Positions 34,373 to 45,991 of a stretch of DNA of 64,000 nt are shown here, in pieces. A program made the translations under genes and the position numbers. Below the pieces are notes generated by a model. It made no database searches and was not told the DNA's origin. It saw only the letters and a program-made list of their open reading frames with translations. Every line of letters starts with the position of its first letter. Position 1 is the stretch's first letter. Origin of the DNA: Natronosalvus sp042663485 (GTDB lineage: Archaea; Halobacteriota; Halobacteria; Halobacteriales; Natrialbaceae); NCBI GenBank assembly GCA_042663485.1, contig JBHTAF010000002.1; one strand, given 5' to 3'.

Positions 34373-35761
34373 ATGACCGACACTCACGCACTCTACGCCG
34401 TCTCGCCGCTCGACGGCCGCTACGGCTCCCGGACGAGACCCCTGGCGCCGTACGCGAGCGAGGCCGCGCTCATGCGCGCCCGCGTCCGCGTCGAAGTCGA
34501 GTACCTGCTCGCGCTGGCCGACCTCGAGGCGACGCCACTCGAACTCGCGTCCGACGAGCGAGCCCACCTCCGCGGGCTCTACGAGAACTTCGACGAGGAA
34601 GACGCCGAGTTAATCAAGACGCTCGAGACCGACGGCTACGCCGGGTTCGACGCGACCAATCACGACGTCAAAGCCGTCGAGTACTTCGTCCGCCACCACC
34701 TGCCAGACGACAGCGAGGCGTCGCCGTGGATCCACTTCGGACTGACCAGCGAGGACGTGAACAACCTGGCGCACCGTCTGCTGGTTCGCGGCGCCGTCGA
34801 AGACGTCCTCCTGCCGGCGCTGTACGACCTCCGGGATACGCTGACCGGGATGGCCCAGGAGCACCGCGACGTCCCGATGCTCGCCCGAACGCACGGCCAG
34901 CCCGCGACGCCGACGACGTTCGGGAAGGAACTCGCGGTGTACGCCGCCCGCCTCGGTCGCGCGACGGCCCGCGTGAGCACGGCGACCGACGCCCTCTCCG
35001 GAAAACTCGGCGGGGCCTCCGGAACCTACGCGGCCCACGTCGCCGCCTACCCCGACGTCGACTGGCGGGCGTTCGCTCGCGAGTTCGTCGCCGGACTGGG
35101 CCTCGAGTTCACGCCCCTCTCCACGCAGGTGAATCCGTGTGACGACCTCGCCGCCGTCTTCGACGCGTTCCGCGGGGTCAACAACGTCCTGCTCGACCTC
35201 GACCTCGACGTCTGGCTGTACGTCTCCGACCGCTACCTCGGCCAGGAGGCCGTCGAGGGCGAAACCGGCTCGTCGACGATGCCCCACAAGGTCAACCCCA
35301 TCGACTTCGAGAATAGCGAGGGGAACCTCTCGAAGGCCAATTCCGACCTCACGTTCCTCGCTGACTACGTCACCACCTCCCGCCTCCAGCGGGACCTCTC
35401 GGACTCGACGGTCAAACGGAACGTCGGGGCGGCGTTCGCCCACTGCCTGATCGGGTACGGCAAGACGCAGGCCGGCCTCGAGAAGGTCGTCCCCAACGAA
35501 ACGGTCATGCGCGAGGCTCTCCGGGACACCCCCGCGATCATCGGCGAGGCCGTCCAGACGATTCTCCGACGCGAGGGCCGGGACGACGCCTACGAGCAGG
35601 TGAAAGCGCTCACCCGCGGTCGAGAGGTCTCCCTCGAGGACTTCCACGACCTGTTCGCCGACCTCGAGGTGAGCGACGAGGTTCGCGAAGAACTGCTCAC
35701 ACTGCGCCCAGAGACGTACGTAGGCGTCGCGAACGACCTGGTCGACAACCTCGAGGAGTAA
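34373..35761 (+). CDS. purB: Adenylosuccinate lyase
   Basis: 462 residues. Cleaves SAICAR to AICAR and adenylosuccinate to AMP, releasing fumarate. The superfamily signature GSSTMPHKVNP is present near residue 300, with the catalytic-site sequence ARTHGQPATPTTFGKE and the TSEDVNN segment around 130. The N terminus, YAVSPLDGRYGSRT, matches purB of this lineage. AICAR produced here is the substrate of the divergently encoded AICAR transformylase, so the shared upstream region (34206-34372) may coordinate both. ATG at 34373 was chosen because the earlier frame extends into the divergent gene as shadow sequence. Confidence 0.95.
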   Translation: MTDTHALYAVSPLDGRYGSRTRPLAPYASEAALMRARVRVEVEYLLALADLEATPLELASDERAHLRGLYENFDEEDAELIKTLETDGYAGFDATNHDVKAVEYFVRHHLPDDSEASPWIHFGLTSEDVNNLAHRLLVRGAVEDVLLPALYDLRDTLTGMAQEHRDVPMLARTHGQPATPTTFGKELAVYAARLGRATARVSTATDALSGKLGGASGTYAAHVAAYPDVDWRAFAREFVAGLGLEFTPLSTQVNPCDDLAAVFDAFRGVNNVLLDLDLDVWLYVSDRYLGQEAVEGETGSSTMPHKVNPIDFENSEGNLSKANSDLTFLADYVTTSRLQRDLSDSTVKRNVGAAFAHCLIGYGKTQAGLEKVVPNETVMREALRDTPAIIGEAVQTILRREGRDDAYEQVKALTRGREVSLEDFHDLFADLEVSDEVREELLTLRPETYVGVANDLVDNLEE

Positions 35762-35984
35762 CGGAGCACGCGACAGCCTCGCGACGACTATTCGTCGAGA
35801 GGGACACGTCCCATCGCGTTCGGCGGACCGCGCCTCGGCCACGGTCTCGAGCGTGGCTCGACGAAAATCCAGAACGATCGATGAGCGAACCCCGTAGCCG
35901 GGGCGTTGTCTCGAAAGCGGCTGGCTTGGCTGGAAGCGACGACCGGCTTCCCTCGCATTCACCGACCCCATATATCAGTTCTCG

Positions 35985-36205
35985 TTCTATTACTAGGAAC
36001 AGTTATTTATATTTCCAATATTGATCAACGGCTTCGATCTTTTTAGTATAGATTTTATAGTATTTCCGATATTCGATCTATATCCAGAATATACCCCAAT
36101 TTCTCCGCTTTTTTGTGCTACTAGTAAATATATCGAAACCATCAAAACAGTTAAATATCGTCGCAGTAGCCAAATATAGATGACCTATCTCATTACTCCT
36201 CTTTT
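35985..36205. other. AT-rich gene-free island between convergent genes
   Basis: About 220 bases with roughly 70% A+T inside a genome near 35% A+T, lying between the stop of purB (plus) and the stop of the zinc-ribbon gene (minus). There is no promoter need here because both flanking genes end at it. Weak internal repeats occur: ACAGTTATTTAT and ACAGTTAAATAT; an inverted pair TATAGAT/ATCTATA at 36047 and 36076. The remaining 35762-35984 part of this gap has ordinary composition and no gene. Confidence 0.8.
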
Positions 36206-36235
36206 ATCTTATATCTTCGATCGGTCTCGAGCCAG

Positions 36236-36511
36236 TCATTCTCGACTCCGTCGATAGCCCGCGACGAGCAGTCCCGGACCGAGACACGCGACGACGACGA
36301 GTCCGACGGTCTCGAGGCCGAACGAGCCGTTCGTGGCGACCCCGACCAAGCCGGCGACGGTCACCGGGAGCAATAGGGCCCCGATGACCATCATCACCAG
36401 CGTTCGATTGACGAGCGCGAGCCGTTCTCCGCAGTGTGGACACTCGCTCGCGGTCGCTCGGACCCGCACGTCACACGATTCACAGCGTATCTGCTCGGGC
36501 ATATCCGCCAT
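36236..36511 (-). CDS. Zinc-ribbon membrane protein
   Basis: 91 residues. A small zinc ribbon (C10-x2-C13 and C24-x2-C27, in CESCDVRV and CPHC) is followed by two hydrophobic helices (LVMMVIGALLLPVTVAGLVGV and LVVVACLGPGLLVAGY). Such haloarchaeal proteins typically expose the ribbon to the cytosol. Its function is unknown. A second Met three codons in (MPEQIRC) could be the true start. The gene is 84 bases upstream of the malic enzyme stop, on the same strand, but reads away from it. Confidence 0.65.
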   Translation of the reverse strand: MADMPEQIRCESCDVRVRATASECPHCGERLALVNRTLVMMVIGALLLPVTVAGLVGVATNGSFGLETVGLVVVACLGPGLLVAGYRRSRE

Positions 36512-36595
36512 TGCAGGCGAGGTACCTTATCTCTCTCGCCGGGCGAACAGTACTGCACGCGGAGCTGGAGTTTGGGCCCGCTCGAGCGACGTCTC

Positions 36596-38848
<2,253 letters not shown>

Positions 38849-39038
38849 GCCCTGATGCTTTCGCCGACGTCGATATAAAGGTGGCTGGACGTCGTTCGTC
38901 TCTCGAACGATGCGCTGCTCGCGGTCGATCGCAGTGGCGGCGTCGAAGCAGAGGGAGATTCGATCGTGCCCACGGCCGAATCGAGAATCGGGAATCGAAG
39001 ACCAGGTAAATCAGTAGTCCTGCGGCGGGACGAGTGTG

Positions 39039-40469
39039 TCAGAGGAACAGATCCTCGTTCGGTCGGAACGCGATCACGCGCTCCTCGGTCATCTCGTGGA
39101 CGGCGTACTTCGGCCCCTCGCGGCCGATGCCGCTCGCCTTGCTACCCCCGTAGGGCTGGTGATCGGCCCGGAACGTCGAGATGTCGTTGATCATGACGCC
39201 GCCGCAGTCGATGTTCGTCGCCGCCTTCAAACCGACACGGTGGTCGAACGTGAAGATGCCCGCCTGCAGGCCGTAGTCGGTGTCGTTGGCCAGCCGGATC
39301 GCGTCGTCGACGTCGTCGTATGTCTGGATCGCGAGCACGGGGGCGAACGCCTCGCGGCAGACGACGTCCATCTCCTGGGTCGCGCCGTCGACGATGGTCG
39401 GCTCGAGGACGGCCCCGTCACGTTCCCCGCCGACGACGAGTTCGGCGCCCTGTTCGGTCGCGTTCGCGATCCACTCTTCGATCCTCTCGGCGTCGCCCTC
39501 GTCGATCATCGGCCCGACGTCGGTCGCTTTCTCGAGCGGATCGCCGACGGCCAGGTCCTCGACGCGGGCGACGAGCGCGTCAACGAGGTCGTCGTGGACC
39601 GCCTCGTGAACGAGGACGCGCTGGACGCTGATGCACATCTGGCCCGCGTAGGAGAACCCGCCGTCGCTGATCCGATCCGCGGCGTCCTCGACGTCGGCGT
39701 CCTCGTGGACGATCACCGGCGAGTTGTTGCCGAGTTCGAGCGAGACCGACGCCAGACCGGCACTTTCGGTGACCCGCTTGCCGACGGCGCGACTGCCGGT
39801 GAACGTGTAGTGGTCGACGTCCTCGCTGTCGAGCAGGGCCTGTCCGACCGTCGATCCGCTCCCGATGACGAGGTTGAGCGCGTCACGCGGCAGTCCGGCG
39901 TCGAACAGCGTCTCCGTGAGTTTGATTGCCGTTAACGGCGTCGTCGTCGCTGGCTTCAGGACGACGGTGTTGCCGCCGGCAAACGCCGGTCCGAGCTTGT
40001 GGGCGACGAGGTTGAGTGGGAAGTTGAACGGCGAAATCGCCCCGATCACCCCTTTCGGAAAGCGTTTGGTGAACGCGATACGGTTGCCGTTCCCCGGTTG
40101 CGCGTCGAGCGGGATCTCCTCGCCGCCGAGTCGCTTCGCCTCCTCCGCTGAAAAGGTGAACGTGCTCACGGCGCGGCCGACCTCGCCGCGGGCCGTCCCG
40201 ATCGGCTTCCCCGCCTCGGCAGCCATGACCTCGGCGAACTCGTCGGTTCGCTCCTCGATCAGCCGTGCCGTCTCCTCGAGGATGTCGGCGCGTTCGTGAG
40301 CCGGCATCTTTCTCATCGTCTCGGTCGCCTCTCTGGCGGCGGTGATGGCGTCCGCCACGTCCGTCGGCGTCGCCTTGCTCACTTCCTCGAGAACGGTTCC
40401 GTCGTACTTGTTCCTGACCGGGATCGTCTCGTCGGTTTCGATCCAGTCGGATTCGATGTGTAGTGACAT
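39039..40469 (-). CDS. Aldehyde dehydrogenase family protein
   Basis: 476 residues, the standard ALDH length. Catalytic Glu lies in SLELGNNSP and the nucleophile Cys in YAGQMCISVQRV; the N-terminal cofactor segment is FPKGVIGAISPFNFPLN. It oxidises an aldehyde to an acid with NAD(P). The substrate class (lactaldehyde, glyceraldehyde, semialdehyde type) cannot be assigned. Start MSLHIES (40469) was chosen over an upstream ATG that adds 20 unrelated residues. Upstream is a 224-base promoter region carrying two motifs that recur in the divergent ABC-transporter promoter region, which points to shared control with the transport genes. Confidence 0.9.
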   Translation of the reverse strand: MSLHIESDWIETDETIPVRNKYDGTVLEEVSKATPTDVADAITAAREATETMRKMPAHERADILEETARLIEERTDEFAEVMAAEAGKPIGTARGEVGRAVSTFTFSAEEAKRLGGEEIPLDAQPGNGNRIAFTKRFPKGVIGAISPFNFPLNLVAHKLGPAFAGGNTVVLKPATTTPLTAIKLTETLFDAGLPRDALNLVIGSGSTVGQALLDSEDVDHYTFTGSRAVGKRVTESAGLASVSLELGNNSPVIVHEDADVEDAADRISDGGFSYAGQMCISVQRVLVHEAVHDDLVDALVARVEDLAVGDPLEKATDVGPMIDEGDAERIEEWIANATEQGAELVVGGERDGAVLEPTIVDGATQEMDVVCREAFAPVLAIQTYDDVDDAIRLANDTDYGLQAGIFTFDHRVGLKAATNIDCGGVMINDISTFRADHQPYGGSKASGIGREGPKYAVHEMTEERVIAFRPNEDLFL

Positions 40470-40568
40470 TCGATGGACCCTCGCTTGGTGGCTCGTGTCG
40501 TACGATCGCTGCGTATGTGGCGTGCCCACATACCGCCTGCTCTAACGAGGGTCGCCTCGAGTAATAAA

Positions 40569-40632
40569 TGCTCCCATCGACCAGTTTGCCTGGAGTCGAC
40601 GATAGCACGAAATATAGGCTTAGGGTGTTTCA
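40569..40632. promoter_or_regulatory. Two regulatory-type motifs upstream of the aldehyde dehydrogenase gene
   Basis: TGCTCCCATCGAC at 40569-40581 is found identically at 47229-47241. A 21-base block starting ATATAGGCTTAGG at 40612-40632 matches 47145-47165 in 19 of 21 positions. Read on minus, AATAAA-type sequence next to the first motif could contain the gene's TATA box, and the second block contains TGAAACAC..CCTATAT, which resembles a BRE plus TATA element. Confidence 0.65.
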
Positions 40633-40693
40633 GAATCTCGTAGACGAACGCGCGGCGCGGGGTGGCGGATCTGCCACGCCCGAGGGAGCGCCG

Positions 40694-41782
40694 CTACTCG
40701 AGGTGAGCGCGCAACCAGTCGGCCGTCCGCGGTCGGTACTTGTGCGGGATGTTGTTACAGACGTGATTGCCCTCGTCGTAAAACAGGAACTCGCCGTTGG
40801 GCGCCCGCCTGGCGATTCGTTCCGACTGGCGTGGGTGGATAATGACGTCGTTCGCGCCGGTCGCGACGAGCGTCGGCACGGTGAGGTTCTCGATGTCTCG
40901 ACTGAGCGTGAGTCGCTCGGTGATCTCGTCGACGTCGATGAGCGAGTCGGTCTTGCAAGCCCACTCGAACTGCTCGGCCAGGAGGCCGCCACCTCTCGTA
41001 CTGACGGGACCGACAGTGAACGGGCCGGAGATGCCAACACAGGCGTCGATCCGATCTTCGTTGGCCGCAACATATGGAGCGTAGAACCCACCGAGGGAAA
41101 CGCCGTAGATGCCGATTCGAGACGTGTCGACGCCGGCGGGGTCTCGGCGCTCGAGTTCGTCGAGCACGCTCCCGATGAGCGCGGGATACTCAGGAGTCAT
41201 GCCCTGTTCGTGCCAGGTCTCGCCCTGACCGGCGCCGTCGACGGCGAGCGTCGCGAGTCCGCGCTCGTGGAACTCCCTGGCGTACGTCGAAAGCTCCTCT
41301 TTGATCGAGTCCAGGCCGGGGATCAACACGACGAGTGGCGCGTCTTCGCTTCCCGCCGGCGTTCGGAGGTTGGCCGGGACGTCGAACCCGCCAGCGTCGT
41401 ACGGCGCCTCGATGCGTTCGAACGTCGGCTCGAGCAGTTCGGCGCCGCGCCTGAATACGTCGACGGCGTCCGCGTGGACGTCGCGACTCCAGTCGTCGTC
41501 CTCGTGCCAGACGTGCGAGCCGAAGTGGTAGTACATCGCCGCCCGGGTGTAGTGATTCCCGGCACTCTCCTCGTCCCCGCGGTCGCGCGCCTCGTCGCCG
41601 AGGGCCTCGTATTCCTGGCCGACGCGCTGGAAGGCGCCGAGCCACTCGCTCCAGTCGTCGATTGCCGTCTCGAGTCGCGCCAGGTCGTTGTAGTCGATGC
41701 CGTTCGCGACGAATCGGGGCGTCCAGTTGGTCAGCGATTCCGTGACGAACGAGTCGCCTCGCTCGAGTGTCTCCTCGGACAT
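40694..41782 (-). CDS. Alpha/beta hydrolase (2,6-dihydroxypseudooxynicotine hydrolase-like)
   Basis: 362 residues. A helical N-terminal lid domain (1 to about 130) precedes an alpha/beta-hydrolase core with the oxyanion region VVLIPGLDSIKEE and the nucleophile elbow GVSLGG, then a late Asp in TGANDVIIHP and His in DEGNHVC. The lid-plus-core layout resembles FrsA-type and 2,6-dihydroxypseudooxynicotine hydrolases, enzymes that hydrolyse a C-C bond in a beta-diketone-like substrate. The actual substrate here is unknown. It ends 60 bases after the start region of the MFS gene upstream and lies in the same minus-strand run as the ALDH. Confidence 0.75.
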   Translation of the reverse strand: MSEETLERGDSFVTESLTNWTPRFVANGIDYNDLARLETAIDDWSEWLGAFQRVGQEYEALGDEARDRGDEESAGNHYTRAAMYYHFGSHVWHEDDDWSRDVHADAVDVFRRGAELLEPTFERIEAPYDAGGFDVPANLRTPAGSEDAPLVVLIPGLDSIKEELSTYAREFHERGLATLAVDGAGQGETWHEQGMTPEYPALIGSVLDELERRDPAGVDTSRIGIYGVSLGGFYAPYVAANEDRIDACVGISGPFTVGPVSTRGGGLLAEQFEWACKTDSLIDVDEITERLTLSRDIENLTVPTLVATGANDVIIHPRQSERIARRAPNGEFLFYDEGNHVCNNIPHKYRPRTADWLRAHLE

Positions 41783-41842
41783 ACCCTACCCACTGACGTG
41801 CACCGGCAAAGTTCTATGGACGGTCACGGCCTCGGCGGCCGC

Positions 41843-43147
41843 CTAATCAGCCTCGACCGGGGATTCCCGCTCGAACCCGGTGCCGTAGCGTTGCAGGATA
41901 GCCAGCGTCAACGCGATGCAGACCGCTCCGACGCCGCCGATAACGAGAAACGCCGTCGAAAAACTGGTGTAATCGATGATGACGCCGAACACCGGCGGTG
42001 CGACACTTCCCGCGAGCGTGATGCCGACGGTGATGACGGCGAAGTTCGTTCCGAGGTCGGCCTGTGCGGACAGTTTGTCCGTCAGTTTCGAGCGGGCGGG
42101 GCCACCAAATCCGATGCTCCCGCCCGCGAGGATCACCGCGACGCCCGCCAGCAGGGGCGGCAGGAGGAACGACCCGACCACGAGCGCGGCGACGAGCAAC
42201 CCGCCGTAACTGGTGAGCAAGATCGACTCCGCCGAAATCCGATCGGCGAGGTCACCCCCGACGAGAATGATGATCGCCGTCACGACGAACATCGCGGTGT
42301 ACAACACGTTCGCGAGGCCGAGGTCGAGTCCGTAACCGTCGGTGAGCAACACGACGGCGTACGAGCGGATACCCCAGTTCGCGATGCCGGTCACGAGCGC
42401 GAGTACCGCCAGGGCGACGATAGCGGGAGAGGTGGCAAGCGACTCGAGGGACTTACGGACACGTTCTCGAGCCGAAGCGTGACGTGTTTCGGTGGCGAGG
42501 GGAGCGTCAGCCGAGTCACCGCTATCGGTCCCCTCCCTGCGCGTAATCGTCGACCCGACGTACCGGCCGAAGACGAGCAAACAGAGCAGTCCGTATCCGG
42601 CGCCGAGGACGGCGGCAAAGACGAAGACGGCCCGCCAGGTGACCCCGTCGAGGCGGGTGAGCGCGACGATGAGTGTCGGGGCCGCGGCGTAGCCGATATT
42701 TCCCGAAAAACTGTGGATACTGAACACGCGCCCGCGGTTCTCGCTGCTGGTCGCGGCCGAGAGCATCGGGAAGTGCGCCGGATGGTGGGCCGCGATGCCG
42801 ATGCCGAGTATCGCCTGGCCGACGAACACCCACTCGATCGTCGGCGCGGATGCGGTCACCAGGACGCCGACCGACGCCAGCCCGAGCCCCGAACACAGCG
42901 CCAGCAGTCGGCTGTGATTGTCCGACACGTAGCCGAAGGGAAGCTGGAACACCATGTTGAACGCGCCCTGCGTGCCGACGGCGAGGCCGAGCGTCGCGAG
43001 CCCCACGTCGAACTCGCCAGCGAGGATGCCGAAAATTGGCGGCAACAAGACCAGATACAGGTGATTGATCGCGTGTGACCCGCTCACGAGCGCGACCGTG
43101 AGTTCGACCTCTCGAGGGACGGACGGACGGAGCTGGCGAACGCGCAT
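41843..43147 (-). CDS. MFS transporter
   Basis: 434 residues, about 12 membrane helices in two six-helix halves separated by a central charged loop (about 195-225, REGTDSGDSADAP). Family marks are a cytoplasmic DNHSRLLAL-type loop after helix 2 and DLADRISAES in the second half. The profile resembles fosmidomycin-resistance-type MFS carriers. The direction and substrate are unknown; its place between the hydrolase and the ABC binding protein suggests uptake or efflux of a pathway compound. The gene is preceded by 97 bases from the binding-protein gene. Confidence 0.75.
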   Translation of the reverse strand: MRVRQLRPSVPREVELTVALVSGSHAINHLYLVLLPPIFGILAGEFDVGLATLGLAVGTQGAFNMVFQLPFGYVSDNHSRLLALCSGLGLASVGVLVTASAPTIEWVFVGQAILGIGIAAHHPAHFPMLSAATSSENRGRVFSIHSFSGNIGYAAAPTLIVALTRLDGVTWRAVFVFAAVLGAGYGLLCLLVFGRYVGSTITRREGTDSGDSADAPLATETRHASARERVRKSLESLATSPAIVALAVLALVTGIANWGIRSYAVVLLTDGYGLDLGLANVLYTAMFVVTAIIILVGGDLADRISAESILLTSYGGLLVAALVVGSFLLPPLLAGVAVILAGGSIGFGGPARSKLTDKLSAQADLGTNFAVITVGITLAGSVAPPVFGVIIDYTSFSTAFLVIGGVGAVCIALTLAILQRYGTGFERESPVEAD

Positions 43148-43243
43148 CTACGGTGTCACTCTCTGCGGGTAGAAATGAAAGTAACGCATTCCGGGGGTGG
43201 TCGGAACGGCGCTGATCGTTCCTCCGGCGATAGCTCGATTCAA

Positions 43244-44956
43244 TCAGCAGCCGTCGGCGGTCCAGTGCTTCATCTGCCAGCGCATCCACGGCGCGTTCCA
43301 GGCGGGCTCGACGCAGGCGTTGTGCATGACCATCCCCTCCTCCTGGGTGATCCCGATGACGGCCGGATCCTCGAAGACCTGTTGTTGAAGCTCGCTGTAA
43401 ATTTCCTCTCGTGCTTCCGGGTCGGGGTCGTTCGCCGCCGCGTCGATGTTCTCCATGATCGCCGAGTCGACGTGATTGTACGCTCGACTACGGGACCCGA
43501 CCGATCCGTTCTCGGCGTACAGCGGCCGATAGTACGCGTCGGGGTCAGGCCCCTGCGGCAGGAAGCCGTGGAATTCCAGCGGGAACTGGAACTGCTCGGC
43601 ACTGTGACGCTCGACCATCTGAGACTCCGTAATCGACTCGACGCGGAGCGTGAAGTTGTCGTTGAGCGACTCGAGGTTGTCCTTGAGCAAGAGGTTCCCT
43701 TCCGAGAACTCGGGGATCTGCTCGTCGTAGGACGTGATCGTGAAGCCGCGGTCCCAGTAACCGGCCTCGCGGAAGAGTTCCTCCGCGCGTTCGGGATCGT
43801 ACTCGAAGTTCGGGGCGTCCTCGTCGTAGCCAATCATCCCCTCGAAGTGGTACTGGTTCATCCGGGTCGCGTGGCCGTTCCAGATCTGTTCGATGTACGT
43901 GTCGTAATCGAACGCGAACCCGAACGCCTGACGGACGCGTGGATCCTGGAAGAAGTCCGGATCGACATCGTCGTCGTCCGGCATGTTATCGAGGTCGTAC
44001 GGAATCTCGAAGTTGAACGTGATGTGAGCCGGGTCGAACGTCGCGTTGAAGAAGAACTCCGCGTTCGGCGTCCCCTCAACGTTGGTGAGTTCCGCCGCCG
44101 GAGCTTCCGCCATGTGGGCGTCCCCTCGCTCGATCATCGAAGCGCGCGTTCCAATTTCCGGAACCGCCTGCTGGACGATCCGATCGATGTTCGGGTACTG
44201 ATCGTCCCAGTAGTCCCCGAAGGCGACCCACTCGATCCGTTCTCCCTGTGACCAGTCACCTGCCTGGTATGGACCGGTTCCCGCTGTGTTCTGGACCATC
44301 CACTCGTTCGGCTCGCCTTCAGAGACGCCGCCGTTCTCCTCGACTGCCTCCTGACTCACGATCCCGGCAACCGGTCGGGTTAGTGCGGTAGTCAGGAACG
44401 GGGCATATGCCTCGTCGAGCGTGATCTCGACCGTGTAATCGTCGAGCGCTTCGATCGATTCGATCCGCTCGAGCTGGCCGACGTCCGGGCTCAGATTCAT
44501 CGTCAGGGCCCGTTCGATGGAGAAGACGACGTCGTCCGCGGTCAACTCGCCACCAGTGTGGAACTGAACGCCCTCTCGAATGGGAAATTCGAACGTTCGT
44601 CCGTCTTCGGAGATCAACCCGGCGTCTCGTGTCGGAACCTCCGTGGCGAGCCACGGCTCGAGGTCGTCGCCATCCGGTGGGTACCCGATGAGCGTCTCGT
44701 AAGCGTTACCTGGAAAACACAGGAACGATACGTCGCTGGTCGAATCGACCGCGTGCGGATCGAGGTTGTCTGGATCACTCGCGTCGGCGAACGTTATCGT
44801 ACCGCCACCGCCGCCGTTACCACCATTGCCGTTGCCGCCGTTACCCCCGTTTCCACCGTTACCGTCGCCGTTCCCACCCCCGACGCAACCTGCGAGTGCG
44901 ATACCACTGCCTGTGCCCACTGCTGTGAGTAACTGCCGTCGTGTCCTCTGGGACAT
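43244..44956 (-). CDS. Dipeptide-type ABC transporter substrate-binding lipoprotein
   Basis: 570 residues. The N terminus has a twin-arginine signal (TRRQLL) and lipobox LAGC with Cys24, so the protein is Tat-exported and lipid-anchored. A Gly/Asn repeat linker (GGNGDGNGG and so on, residues 26-52) extends it from the membrane. The SBP_bac_5 body runs from about 60, with IREGVQFHTGGELTADDVVFS and LARVD-type cluster 5 features. It delivers a peptide or similar small molecule to the DppBC permease. ATG 44956 was chosen over the GTG two codons upstream. It has its own AT-rich promoter region (44957-45065), which would allow it to be made in excess over the permease. Confidence 0.9.
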   Translation of the reverse strand: MSQRTRRQLLTAVGTGSGIALAGCVGGGNGDGNGGNGGNGGNGNGGNGGGGGTITFADASDPDNLDPHAVDSTSDVSFLCFPGNAYETLIGYPPDGDDLEPWLATEVPTRDAGLISEDGRTFEFPIREGVQFHTGGELTADDVVFSIERALTMNLSPDVGQLERIESIEALDDYTVEITLDEAYAPFLTTALTRPVAGIVSQEAVEENGGVSEGEPNEWMVQNTAGTGPYQAGDWSQGERIEWVAFGDYWDDQYPNIDRIVQQAVPEIGTRASMIERGDAHMAEAPAAELTNVEGTPNAEFFFNATFDPAHITFNFEIPYDLDNMPDDDDVDPDFFQDPRVRQAFGFAFDYDTYIEQIWNGHATRMNQYHFEGMIGYDEDAPNFEYDPERAEELFREAGYWDRGFTITSYDEQIPEFSEGNLLLKDNLESLNDNFTLRVESITESQMVERHSAEQFQFPLEFHGFLPQGPDPDAYYRPLYAENGSVGSRSRAYNHVDSAIMENIDAAANDPDPEAREEIYSELQQQVFEDPAVIGITQEEGMVMHNACVEPAWNAPWMRWQMKHWTADGC

Positions 44957-45065
44957 GTTCACATATGCATATTAAATCATAATAAACGTTGCGGCGATTC
45001 GTACAGCGATAATAATTATGATTAATTGAAACGGTGTCAGAAACGGGCGATCGGGCGGCCAGGTC

Positions 45066-45989
45066 CTATTCAGAGAGCGCGCGCGGGTCGAGGACGTCGC
45101 GGAGTCCGTCTCCAATCATGTTCCAGCCAAATGCCCACAGGAAGATCGCGATGCCCGGGAAGACCGAGGTCCACCAGCGGCCGGCGACGAGGTCACTCTG
45201 GCCGTTCGAGATCATGACCCCCCACTCGGTAATGCCCGGTTGTGCCAGGCCGATGAAGGCGAGACTGGCCGCGATCAGGACGACACGACCGAAGTAGAGC
45301 GTCGACTGGACGAAGATCGGTGGAATCGCGTTCGGCAAGACGTCGCGGACGAATAGTGAGAGCTCGCTCACGCCAGCGACGCGAGCCGCGTCGACGTACT
45401 CGTTGTTCTTGACGTGGATGACCTCGCCGCGGATGATACGCGCGTACGAGCCCCACATCATCGCCATCAACGCGATCGCGATATTCTGGTAGGCCGGCCC
45501 TACGGCGACGACGAACGCCAGCGCGAAGATCAACGGTGGAATAGCGATGAGAGCGTCGACGACCCGCATGAGCAAGTCGTCTACCCAACCGCCGACGAAC
45601 CCGGCGACGCCGCCGACGATCGTTCCGATGAACGCCGTCACCGTTACGACGGCAATCGACAATCCGATCGACAGCCGTGATCCCCAGGCGATGCCGTAGA
45701 GAACGTCTCCCCCGGTCTGGGTGGTCCCCAGCAGATGACCCTCGCTCAGCGGTGGTTCCTCCGCGTTCTGCCAGTCTCGAGGCATCTGATAGGCGTCCTG
45801 CCCCTGTGCGGGGAACAAAAGCGGCGTGAACAGCGCCAGGAGGATGAAACTGACGACCACGATGACCCCGATCAGGGTCAGTGGATTCTCGATCATCTCC
45901 TCGAAGACGGAGCGCACCCGCCCCATTCGCATCTCGATACTACGTCGATCCGGCGTCCAGTTTTGTACGATTGACATGATTTCCCCCAT
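45066..45989 (-). CDS. ABC transporter permease, DppC type
   Basis: 307 residues. Second permease of the dipeptide-type importer, with an N-terminal helix (LTLIGVIVVVSFILLALFTPLL), a large external loop and five further helices. The ATPase-contact EAA loop is EYVDAARVAGVSELSLFVRDVLPNA. The loop HLLGTTQTGGDVL corresponds to the DppC pattern H-x-x-G-T-D-x-x-G-R-D. The start is two bases from the stop of dppB, so the two permeases are translationally close. A start at MSIVQNW, four codons in, is also possible. Confidence 0.9.
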   Translation of the reverse strand: MGEIMSIVQNWTPDRRSIEMRMGRVRSVFEEMIENPLTLIGVIVVVSFILLALFTPLLFPAQGQDAYQMPRDWQNAEEPPLSEGHLLGTTQTGGDVLYGIAWGSRLSIGLSIAVVTVTAFIGTIVGGVAGFVGGWVDDLLMRVVDALIAIPPLIFALAFVVAVGPAYQNIAIALMAMMWGSYARIIRGEVIHVKNNEYVDAARVAGVSELSLFVRDVLPNAIPPIFVQSTLYFGRVVLIAASLAFIGLAQPGITEWGVMISNGQSDLVAGRWWTSVFPGIAIFLWAFGWNMIGDGLRDVLDPRALSE

Positions 45990-45991
45990 CG

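Noticed and set aside
40568..43078. Open frame of about 830 codons on plus, opposite the hydrolase and MFS genes
   Set aside because: Spans two unrelated genes and the spacer between them, with arginine-rich low-complexity translation. A shadow of codon bias.
44780..44890. Repeated GTTACCACC/CCGTTGCCG units that resemble a DNA repeat
   Set aside because: They encode the Gly/Asn spacer after the lipobox of the substrate-binding protein, a normal feature of haloarchaeal lipoproteins, and are not an array.
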